Below, in pieces: positions 18,124 through 25,238 of a stretch of 64,000 nucleotides of DNA. The DNA lies in the NCBI GenBank assembly GCA_900540275.1, contig UQFO01000002.1, positions 234,399 through 298,398 of the forward strand, in the 5' to 3' direction. Made by a program: the position numbers and the translations under genes. Numbering within the stretch: the first letter of the stretch is position 1; every line of letters begins with the position of its first letter. This DNA is from an uncultured Oscillospiraceae bacterium. Its GTDB lineage: Bacteria; Bacillota; Clostridia; Oscillospirales; Acutalibacteraceae. Under the pieces are notes generated by a model, which made no database searches, was not told the origin of the DNA, and worked only from the letters and a program-made list of their open reading frames with translations.

Positions 18124-19272
18124 TCACCCTTTTTCAACATCCTGGCGCCCAAAAAAACGCTTTATCGATTCGGTTATATAAGCAATATCGGACTGCGCAA
18201 GGCCGTAATACATAGGCAGACGCAGCAGGCGCTCGCTTTCGCGCGTGGTGAAGCGGTCTTCACCAACAAAACGCCCATATTGCCTTCCCGCCTTAGAGGT
18301 ATGCAGGGGGACATAGTGAAACGCGGTGGCAATGCCCTTCTCTTTCAAATACGCGGAAAGCCGCGTGCGCTGTTCAAGGTCTTTCACCTTGATATAGAAC
18401 ATATGGGCGTTGTGCGTGCATTCGTTTGGTATAACCGGAAGCTCCACCGCCCCGGCTTCTTTCAAGGGCGCCAGCCCTTCATAATACAGCCTCCAGCTTT
18501 TCAGCCGGTCTTCATTTATTTTCTCCGCCTGCTCAAGCTGCGCGAAAAGATGCGCCGCGTTGAGCTCGGAAGGAAGGAACGAAGAGCCGATATCGACCCA
18601 TGTGTACTTATCGACCTGCCCGCGGAGGAAGCGGCTCCTGTCGGTTCCCTTTTCCCAAACGATTTCCGCGCGCTCAGGCGAAGCGCCGTCGTTTACAAGG
18701 ACCGCGCCGCCTTCCCCCATGCTGTAGTTTTTCGTTTCGTGGAAGCTAAAGCAGCCCAAGGCGCCTATGCTCCCGAGCGGGCGCCCCTTATAAAACGACA
18801 TGACGCCCTGCGCGGCGTCCTCTATTACCTTAAGGCCATAACGGGCGGCAATTTGATTTATCGTATCCATTTCGCAGGCAACGCCTGCATAATGCACCGG
18901 CACGATTGCCTTTGTTTTTTTCGTTACCGCCTGTTCGACAAGCTGTTCGTCAAGGTTCATCGTGTCGGGGCGAATGTCTGTAAATACAATATTTGCACCG
19001 CGCAAAACAAACGCGTTCGCTGTAGAAACGAACGTGTAAGAGGGCATAATAACCTCGTCCCCAGGCTGGATTCCGGCAAGAATCGCCGCCATTTCCAATG
19101 CGCCGGTCCCGGAGGTCGTCAAAAGTACTTTTTCCGCGCCGGTCATTTGCTCGAGCATATTCTGGCATTTTACAGTAAACTGCCCGCCGCCGCAAATTTT
19201 TCCGCTTTGGATTGCGCCGGCAATATATCCCTCTTCCTTGCCTACATAAGGCGGGACATTGAATCGAATCAT
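18124..19272 (-). CDS. wecE: dTDP-4-amino-4,6-dideoxygalactose transaminase (WecE/RffA type)
   Basis: A 382-residue PLP enzyme of the DegT/DnrJ/EryC1/StrS family. It converts dTDP-4-keto-6-deoxyglucose and glutamate to dTDP-4-amino-4,6-dideoxygalactose. Segments closely match enteric WecE: SGKICGGGQFT, IQPGDEVIMPSYTFVSTANA, VPVHYAGVACEMDTI, the PLP aspartate in VIEDAAQGVMS, the Schiff-base lysine in SFHETKNYS, and FRGQVDKYTWVDIGSS. These long matches distinguish it from other members of the family. The start is ambiguous between 19272 and an ATG nine bases upstream; an earlier ATG at 19311 has no good site. It is the first gene of the nine-gene operon and sets the product: an amino sugar, not rhamnose. 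Confidence 0.92.
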   Translation of the reverse strand: MIRFNVPPYVGKEEGYIAGAIQSGKICGGGQFTVKCQNMLEQMTGAEKVLLTTSGTGALEMAAILAGIQPGDEVIMPSYTFVSTANAFVLRGANIVFTDIRPDTMNLDEQLVEQAVTKKTKAIVPVHYAGVACEMDTINQIAARYGLKVIEDAAQGVMSFYKGRPLGSIGALGCFSFHETKNYSMGEGGAVLVNDGASPERAEIVWEKGTDRSRFLRGQVDKYTWVDIGSSFLPSELNAAHLFAQLEQAEKINEDRLKSWRLYYEGLAPLKEAGAVELPVIPNECTHNAHMFYIKVKDLEQRTRLSAYLKEKGIATAFHYVPLHTSKAGRQYGRFVGEDRFTTRESERLLRLPMYYGLAQSDIAYITESIKRFFGRQDVEKG

Positions 19273-19363
19273 TTCTTCCATCCCTATAACTTGAAAATTC
19301 TTTAAATACATTTTATTTTACCATAACCGTGCTTTTATTACAATAGCTTTTGTTTTTTTCGCA

Positions 19364-19402
19364 TGAAAAAGCCGCATCCGTCCTACAGATGCAGCTTTTT
19401 TA
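19364..19402 (-). terminator. Terminator of the DUF6320 operon
   Basis: Imperfect arms AAAAAGCCGCATC and GATGCAGCTTTTT overlap the last codons of the gene at 19383; a T-run follows on the minus strand. Confidence 0.75.
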
Positions 19403-20048
19403 CAATTTCTTCCCGAATTGTTTTTCCTTTAAACAGAAAAAGCGCGGCAATCGACATAATACTGAGAGAAACACATACTACGGACGGGTATACGATGTTC
19501 AAAATCCCGGTAAACAGGAACACGGCGGGTACGGCGCCGTAGAGGCAGTCAATCAGGATATACACGATATATTCTTCCGCCCTGATTCTCCTTGTAAAGA
19601 CCATGACCGCCAAAAAAATCGTTACCGCGGCACAGGTACAGGGAATTACATAATCGAGCGACCAGCCGTGGCTGCCTGTGAAATGGTCCCAAAGCACAAG
19701 CAGGATTGATAGGATAAAAAGCTGGTACGTTATATTCTTGATAAAATTATGCCGTTTCGCAATACTGACCACGCCTGTAATCCAGGCGCAAAAAATGCCG
19801 GCTCCCGCATAAAGCGACCACCATACCTTTGTTGGCGCCATAAGGTTGACGGCAATGCAGATAATAATCGCGGCAATTGAAATAAAGCTGAGCAGGCGGA
19901 ATAAAAATCCGGAAGAGACTTTTTCTTTCGGTACATCCGGAAACACGTCAGAGCCGGCTTCCCCCATTCCTTTGAGCTCTCCCTGGCACAGCGGGCAGCA
20001 TTCCTTATTCCCTGCTACCTCAATCTTGCATTTTTCACAGTACAGCAT
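19383..20048 (-). CDS. DUF6320-type zinc-ribbon membrane protein
   Basis: A 221-residue protein: an N-terminal CxxC zinc ribbon (CEKCKIEV...CPLCQGEL, residues 4-26) followed by about six hydrophobic segments. I recognise the combination as the DUF6320 family, which sits beside a condensation-like acyltransferase and an esterase in many Firmicutes. The start at 20048 lies inside the end of the previous gene (14-base overlap), with GGGAG upstream. Function unknown; the fixed gene order suggests it helps export or anchor an esterified product. Confidence 0.75.
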   Translation of the reverse strand: MLYCEKCKIEVAGNKECCPLCQGELKGMGEAGSDVFPDVPKEKVSSGFLFRLLSFISIAAIIICIAVNLMAPTKVWWSLYAGAGIFCAWITGVVSIAKRHNFIKNITYQLFILSILLVLWDHFTGSHGWSLDYVIPCTCAAVTIFLAVMVFTRRIRAEEYIVYILIDCLYGAVPAVFLFTGILNIVYPSVVCVSLSIMSIAALFLFKGKTIREEIVKKLHL

Positions 20049-21330
20049 AAGGATTCTCCCGTTCCAAATTAAAATCGTTGCTGCGTATTTCCGCCGCAAT
20101 GCCTTTTTCCGTCAGGCTCCTGATAAAATTACGCTGGATATCGGTCGCGATGAAGGCGGAGGTGAAGCTCACCGTGAGGGTATCCCCGAAACTGCAAATG
20201 CAAAGCTGCAGCTTCGGCGTCGAGGACAAAACGTCGAACAGCCTGATGTAAGGCGCCATCTGAGGCGGCATTTCTATTTTACCTACATTGGATATTACGG
20301 CTGTAACACCCATATCTGTAAAACGCCGCGCAGCGCGCAGTCCAAAATTTTTAATAGGCAGCGGAGCAATTTTGACAAACGGGTTGTGCTCGAGCGCAGC
20401 GAGGCGGTTCATCCGGATGCTCAGCTTTTCTTTTGTCAGCTCTTTCTGGAACGTTTCAGATACGACACGGATAATGTCCTGAAATTCGCCGCTGCGCTCG
20501 CGGAAGGAATACTCCACGGTTATCATGCCAAAAAAATTTTTCGCTGTCTCCGATTTAAAATAGGGGCGCAGGTTTACCGGGATTTGCAGCACGACCGGGT
20601 ATTTTTCTTTCCTTATAATCATTTCCCTGTGGATAGATTCAATCAGCAGCGCCGTCAGAAAGACGGTCAGCGTCGTATCAAACGAATGGGCGGCGCCCAG
20701 CACTTCTTTCACCGGCATAATCGCTTCGATTACCTGAAGGCGGTTGTCGTCCCGCTGCGCGCCTTTCAGCCTGTATGCGCGCATAGCCCCGGCTTTTACC
20801 CGTTCCCTGCTCTTTTTATAATACTTTTCAAAGCTGTCCGAGGCTTTCTGCGCAAGGGAAGCATCATAGTCGAGCATCGGCTTGTTTCCCGCAAACTCCC
20901 GCGGATGCGCGAGCAGCAGGTAATGGTAAACAATCGTCTTTAAAAACTGCATGGCGCCCGTTCCGTCGCCCAGCGCGTGGTACATTTCTAAATTGATGCG
21001 CGTTTTGTAATATGTCACCTGGAAAAGCAGTCGCTTCTGGCCGCTTTTATAAATGGTGGAGCAGGGCGGCGCATCCTCTTTTTTTACTGAAGGCTCGAGT
21101 TCCTTGTGGTCGAGATAGTACCAAAACAGGCCCGTGCGCATGACGCAGAGAAAATGCGGAAACTCCGCGGCAGCCGTGCGGACGGCTTTCGCGAGTTCTT
21201 TCTCCCGCACCTCCTCACGCAGCTCACAGGAAAAGCGGAATACGTTTGTATTGGTTTTATAGGCCGTTGACGGAAAAATTTTTGCAGCATTGTCCAAGCG
21301 GCTCCATTTTGCTGCATGCCCTGCTGTCAT
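20035..21330 (-). CDS. Condensation-domain-like acyltransferase (alcohol acetyltransferase/PapA type)
   Basis: A 431-residue protein of the chloramphenicol acetyltransferase-like superfamily that includes NRPS condensation domains, PapA5 and alcohol acetyltransferases. The active-site motif HHxxxDG is present as MYHALGDGTGAM (about residue 144), with the catalytic histidine and the DG pair kept. DVLSSTPKLQLCICSFGDTLTVSFTS near the C-terminus resembles the structural DFGWG region. There is no carrier protein or adenylation domain nearby, so it probably acts on free CoA thioesters and an alcohol. It starts four bases before the hydrolase stop (overlap). Confidence 0.8.
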   Translation of the reverse strand: MTAGHAAKWSRLDNAAKIFPSTAYKTNTNVFRFSCELREEVREKELAKAVRTAAAEFPHFLCVMRTGLFWYYLDHKELEPSVKKEDAPPCSTIYKSGQKRLLFQVTYYKTRINLEMYHALGDGTGAMQFLKTIVYHYLLLAHPREFAGNKPMLDYDASLAQKASDSFEKYYKKSRERVKAGAMRAYRLKGAQRDDNRLQVIEAIMPVKEVLGAAHSFDTTLTVFLTALLIESIHREMIIRKEKYPVVLQIPVNLRPYFKSETAKNFFGMITVEYSFRERSGEFQDIIRVVSETFQKELTKEKLSIRMNRLAALEHNPFVKIAPLPIKNFGLRAARRFTDMGVTAVISNVGKIEMPPQMAPYIRLFDVLSSTPKLQLCICSFGDTLTVSFTSAFIATDIQRNFIRSLTEKGIAAEIRSNDFNLERENPYAVL

Positions 21331-22262
21331 TCAGCTTCCTCCCCATCAAGAAAATCGTTGATTAATCCATAGGCTTTTTGCACCTGCGCATAATGCGGGT
21401 CGAGCGAAAAAAAGCCGTGCAGCGCGTCCTCCATGCGGTAAAGGGTTACGTCTGAGCCTGCTTCTTTTAACCGCTGCGCGTAAGCCTCCCCCTCATCCCG
21501 TAAAGGGTCGTACTGCGCGGTAATTACAAGCGTTTTCGGCTGTCTGCTGAAATCTTTGGAAAGAAGGGGAGCAAAATACGGATTCTGCAAATCCTCCCCG
21601 CTGGACATGTAGAGCTCCATATAATCGCAGATACGCTTGGAGGTCAGCAGATAATCCTTCCCGTTTTCCCGTACGGACTCAAACGGGGAGCTGTCTGTAT
21701 AGTCGTTATATAAAGCCGGATAAATCAGGATTTGCCTGGCAACCGTAAACGCGCCCTCATCGCGCGCACGCAGCGATACGGCCGCCGCAAGGTTGCCGCC
21801 GGCGCTGTCCCCAACCAGAACGATGTCTTCCGGCCGCGCGCGGAAGCTTTCGGCGTTGCAGAAAAGCTCCTTCGCAACGGCATAGCAATCGTCAAGGCCG
21901 CAGGGAAACGGATTTTCAGGCGCAAGGCGGTACTCCACAGAGACGGTCTTACAGCCGGTCTGGTCCGCAAGGTTCATACAAACGGTATTGTAGGTATCGA
22001 TGCTCTCCGTTACCCAGCCGCCGCCATGAAAAAACAGCAGAATATCGTTTCTTGTTTTTTCACGCGGCGTATAGATACGCACCGTTATCTCCCTGCCGCC
22101 GCTTACCACCTTATGGTCCCAGTTTTTATAAAGCAGGGGTTTGAGTAAAAAGGGGGTCTTAACAATCTCAAACGACCGCTGGAGCTTATATAGTTTCTTG
22201 ATGTCGGCCTCCGGATAAGACAGCGCCTTAAGCGCGAGCCTCATCGCCTTATTGATCGCCAT
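21327..22262 (-). CDS. Alpha/beta hydrolase, Aes/HSL-type esterase
   Basis: A 311-residue esterase. The oxyanion motif HGGG is in LFFHGGGWVTES (about residue 79), the nucleophile in GDSAGGNLAAA (about residue 150), the acid in TAQYDPLRDEG (about 248) and the histidine in DALHGFFSL (about 281). This is the hormone-sensitive-lipase group (COG0657). It is the first gene of a three-gene operon with the acyltransferase and DUF6320 protein; hydrolase and acyltransferase in one operon suggest turnover of an ester-bearing lipid or metabolite. Confidence 0.9.
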   Translation of the reverse strand: MAINKAMRLALKALSYPEADIKKLYKLQRSFEIVKTPFLLKPLLYKNWDHKVVSGGREITVRIYTPREKTRNDILLFFHGGGWVTESIDTYNTVCMNLADQTGCKTVSVEYRLAPENPFPCGLDDCYAVAKELFCNAESFRARPEDIVLVGDSAGGNLAAAVSLRARDEGAFTVARQILIYPALYNDYTDSSPFESVRENGKDYLLTSKRICDYMELYMSSGEDLQNPYFAPLLSKDFSRQPKTLVITAQYDPLRDEGEAYAQRLKEAGSDVTLYRMEDALHGFFSLDPHYAQVQKAYGLINDFLDGEEAE

Positions 22263-22382
22263 AGGTAAGCCTCCTTTTACTTTATTGTCCCAATGAACGC
22301 TGTTCTTTTAATTCTAAGGTTTTTTTACGCAGAAGGCAAGCAATTTCTTTTTGAAAAAAGGAACAGACCGCCGTTTTTCCAT

Positions 22383-23552
22383 TTAATTTTCTTTGCCGCC
22401 GGAAGGTTCCGGCAGCGCTTTTGCGGGCTTCGCGCGCTCGAGCATCTGCGTCATTTTTGCTTTTCCGCCGCCCGTAAATTCTTTTGCCGCCATTGAGACC
22501 AAAGAACCAATCGTCCGCGTCAGCACCTTCCTGACCTCCGGGTCGATGCCCTTGAGCGCGTTAAGTATTGCGGTAGCCGTCGCCCTAAAGCCTCCGTTGT
22601 CGTCCATAAAGTCCTTAATCTGTGTCGATTTCAAAATACTGAACAGCGCGTCAGTAAACGCTTCCCGCTGGCTGTCAGACATGGAATTAATCCAATTATT
22701 GAGTGTGTCGTCCATTAAAAGCGCACCGGCGCTTATGGAATCGAGCCGGACAAAATCGCCCCCTTCAACAAGCCAGGAAAGCGGGTCGTGCTGCAGAATG
22801 CCAAAGGTATCGCTGTCAACGACGGTATACTCGCACCAGTGGTCGAGCAGCATTCCAACGACAGAGGATTTCGGAACGAACTTCTTTAGCCGGGGCTCTA
22901 TATCCAAAAAACCGCTCGAACGGAAAAAGTCCTCCTGAAAACCGGGGCCGTCGTTGTCGTAAACCGTTTTCAGCCGCTTTTGCACCGCCCCGTCGCACAA
23001 TGAGGACGCATATACAGCAAGATTTCCGCCCTTGGAATGGCCGCCCACGCAAATATCTCCCCGCAGCCGCCAAGCGGCCGTATTGAGGTAATCTACGCTC
23101 TGCGTTTGCGCGGGTACGGGGCTCATGAAGGCCATGTTAAAATCTTCCTTCCAGCCTGCAAGCGTCCCGTCCGTCCCGCGGTAAGCGACAAAGCTGCTGC
23201 CGTCATCTAGCCCGAATGTAATCGCGGAAAACTGCGTTTCGCTTTCCTCGTCTAGCCTGCTGACATAAAAGTTGAGCTTCATCCGGCCAAACCGCCTGCT
23301 GATTAAAAGAAGCGGCATCAGCTGTGTGGCCGCTTTGATATTATAAATCTTTTTCAGGCGGTCCGGCTCAATCCTTCCGTTTACCGCGTCATAAAAGCAA
23401 ACAGCTTCTCTGTTTTCTTCCAGGGATGGCACCAGGCCTTCAAATTCTACATAAGAAAGCAGGCTTAAAACTAAATTATCGACGTTATTAAACGCTTTTT
23501 CAGAAAAGCTCTGCCCGCCTATGTTCAGCACATAATCGATTAATGTTCCCAT
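22383..23552 (-). CDS. Mbeg1-like (DUF2974) lipase-fold protein
   Basis: A 389-residue protein starting MGTLIDYVLNIG at 23552, with AGAGG six bases upstream. The nucleophile elbow is GGHSKGGNLAVYAS (about residue 171), typical of the Mbeg1-like/DUF2974 alpha/beta-hydrolase family. ITFGLDDGSSFVAYRGTDGT (about residue 120) contains the oxyanion-strand pattern found in this family. The C-terminal 120 residues are helical and hydrophobic in part. There is no signal peptide. The substrate is unknown. It stands alone, about 120 bases upstream of the esterase operon. Confidence 0.85.
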   Translation of the reverse strand: MGTLIDYVLNIGGQSFSEKAFNNVDNLVLSLLSYVEFEGLVPSLEENREAVCFYDAVNGRIEPDRLKKIYNIKAATQLMPLLLISRRFGRMKLNFYVSRLDEESETQFSAITFGLDDGSSFVAYRGTDGTLAGWKEDFNMAFMSPVPAQTQSVDYLNTAAWRLRGDICVGGHSKGGNLAVYASSLCDGAVQKRLKTVYDNDGPGFQEDFFRSSGFLDIEPRLKKFVPKSSVVGMLLDHWCEYTVVDSDTFGILQHDPLSWLVEGGDFVRLDSISAGALLMDDTLNNWINSMSDSQREAFTDALFSILKSTQIKDFMDDNGGFRATATAILNALKGIDPEVRKVLTRTIGSLVSMAAKEFTGGGKAKMTQMLERAKPAKALPEPSGGKEN

Positions 23553-23956
23553 ACGGCACCTCTCATCATAAAAATTCTTCAATTTGTAAAATATACGCGG
23601 CGCAAACTATGTACATAACACAGAAAACCCGCAAGTTAGTAAATAGCCGCTATCAATTATTGGAGATAATTTTCTGATTTTATATTACTGCATTCACGAT
23701 TGTAAGTCAAAAGAAGTTGCTATATTCTATCTCTTTTGTAAAAAATATAAATATAAATAGGCAGGCGAATGCGCCTTGCTGTTTTTCTGTAAAAAATTTT
23801 CTTTTCATTGGGCGGCTGCGCACTGCGCGGCTGCTTCTTTTTAAGTAAATGAGAATATAATTCACAAAATTTCATTCCATTTCACGAATACTTCTTGCTG
23901 TATTATTTTTCAACTATTTGATGAATTTATGCCATTCTTTGGGGACGTAAGAACCG
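23553..23956. other. Intergenic region, AT-rich, no gene seen
   Basis: About 400 bases between divergent genes. I find no open frame with a ribosome binding site. A weak hairpin (GCAGGCG/CGCCTTGC followed by TGTTTTT) lies near 23760-23790, and a GC-rich repeat-like piece (GCGGCTGC, twice) near 23812-23842. The promoter of the downstream gene follows at 23957. Confidence 0.5.
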
Positions 23957-23985
23957 TTGCAAAATCGGCGGCCCAATGGTACTAT
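23957..23985 (+). promoter_or_regulatory. Sigma-A-type promoter for DUF3783-yaaA
   Basis: -35 TTGCAA (23957-23962), a 17-base spacer and -10 TACTAT (23980-23985). Transcription would start near 23992, about 35 bases before the first ATG. Confidence 0.65.
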
Positions 23986-24025
23986 AGCCTTATGAAACGA
24001 AAAAAATGAAAGGTTGGTCCGTTCT

Positions 24026-24418
24026 ATGAATATGCCGATTGTTTATTTATATAATCTCGAAACCGAAAAGGGCGGTAAAATCAAAACCTTATGCCTGCTG
24101 CTCAAAATCCGGGTACGCCCGGTTAATAAAGGGGAGTATGGCTTGAAGCTTGCTGTATTGACAGGAAAAGAGGAGCCCGCCGCCCTGCCTGATGAGGTTC
24201 AAGATTTTGATGATGAAATGATTTTAATGTCCAACTTTACAAACGCCATGGTCAATTCTTTTTTACAGGAATTCCGCAAAAGAGGAATAAAGCCTGTCGC
24301 GCTGAAAGCAATCCTTACCGAAAGCAACGCGCAATGGAATTCCGCACAGCTTCATACGGAGCTTCTCCGGGAGCACGAGGCGATGTTCGGAGGCAAAACG
24401 GCGCACGCGCCGGAATAA
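24026..24418 (+). CDS. DUF3783-like small protein
   Basis: A 130-residue cytosolic protein. It contains the pattern MILMSNFTNAMVNSFLQEFRKRGI (split here: MILMSNFTNAMV then SFLQEFRKRGIKPVALKAI) seen in DUF3783 proteins, which are short, often linked to yaaA or rubrerythrin genes. The start is uncertain among ATGs at 24026 and 24032 and a TTG at 24014; AAAGG fits the ATG at 24026 best. Its stop is two bases before the yaaA start, so the two form an operon. Confidence 0.72.
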   Translation: MNMPIVYLYNLETEKGGKIKTLCLLLKIRVRPVNKGEYGLKLAVLTGKEEPAALPDEVQDFDDEMILMSNFTNAMVNSFLQEFRKRGIKPVALKAILTESNAQWNSAQLHTELLREHEAMFGGKTAHAPE

Positions 24419-24420
24419 GC

Positions 24421-25163
24421 ATGAAGATTATTATATCGCCCGCGAAGAAAATGCGTGCGGGCAATGATTTTCTTGAACCGCGCGCGATGCCCCAGCTTCT
24501 AGCCAAAACCAAATGCCTTCAGTCATATTTGCGAAGCCTTTCCTATGACGAGCTTAAAAAACTGCTGTGCTGCAGCGACCGGATTGCAAAAGAGAGCTTC
24601 CGGCAGTTCCAGGAAATGGACTTATACCGCAGTCCCGCGCCCGCATTGCTTTCATACGACGGAATACAATACCAATACATGGCGCCGCAGCTTTTTACTT
24701 TGGAGCAATTTGAATATGCGCACGACAGCCTGCGTATATTGTCCGGTTTTTACGGATTGCTGAAACCCTTTGACGGCGTTGGCTGGAAATGCAGGCCAAG
24801 TGCCGGGCCGGCGGATGTAAAAGCCTGTATGATTTTTGGAACGATGATTTGTTCCGGGCGCTTATAAAAGAGGACGATACCATATTGAATCTTGCTTCCG
24901 CTGAATACAGCAGGGCTGTTGCGCCATATGCCGGTAACGGCTGCCGTTTTATTACGGCCTCCTTTTGTGAGCTGGTGGAAGGGAAATCATCAGAAAAAGG
25001 TGTTTATGTGAAAATAGCGCGCGGTGAAATGGTCCGCTGGCTCGCGGAAAACCATGTAACCGACCCGCGGGACATAAAATGGTTTAACCGGCTTGGATAC
25101 CAGTATTCAGGCGTATCATCCAGTGAGAACCACTATGTTTTTGTTAGGGAAAAAACCGTATAA
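24421..25163 (+). pseudogene. yaaA: yaaA (UPF0246, peroxide stress) with a frameshifting deletion
   Basis: The frame from the ATG at 24421 gives MKIIISPAKKM, LRILSGFYGLLKPFDGV and other YaaA blocks, then goes off and stops at 24867. The next frame continues the family from about 24788: LEMQAKC, SLYDFWNDDLFRALI, ILNLASAEYSRAV, VYVKIARGEMVRWL, to a stop at 25163. In YaaA proteins the junction reads DGV-x-PYRLEM; here the codons for x-P-Y and part of R are missing, which fits a deletion of about ten bases near 24780. Both halves otherwise look intact. YaaA limits free iron after H2O2 stress. The event is recent or is an assembly error. Confidence 0.85.
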
Positions 25164-25169
25164 AAACAG

Positions 25170-25205
25170 GAGCGGCTGTTGTCCATACAACAGCCGCATT
25201 TGTTT
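25170..25205 (+). terminator. Terminator after yaaA
   Basis: Perfect eleven-base arms GCGGCTGTTGT and ACAACAGCCGC around CCAT, followed by a T-rich tail; it lies just after the stop at 25163 and also faces the protease gene on the other strand. Confidence 0.9.
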
Positions 25206-25238
25206 TATCTCTTTTTCATTCTAAACCACCCGTTTTAA

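Noticed and set aside
18280..19305. 341-codon open frame on the plus strand
   Set aside because: Antisense to wecE, has no ribosome binding site, and its composition is the shadow of a high-GC third-position gene.
19846..20943. 365-codon open frame on the plus strand
   Set aside because: Antisense to the acyltransferase and DUF6320 genes, with no recognisable motif.
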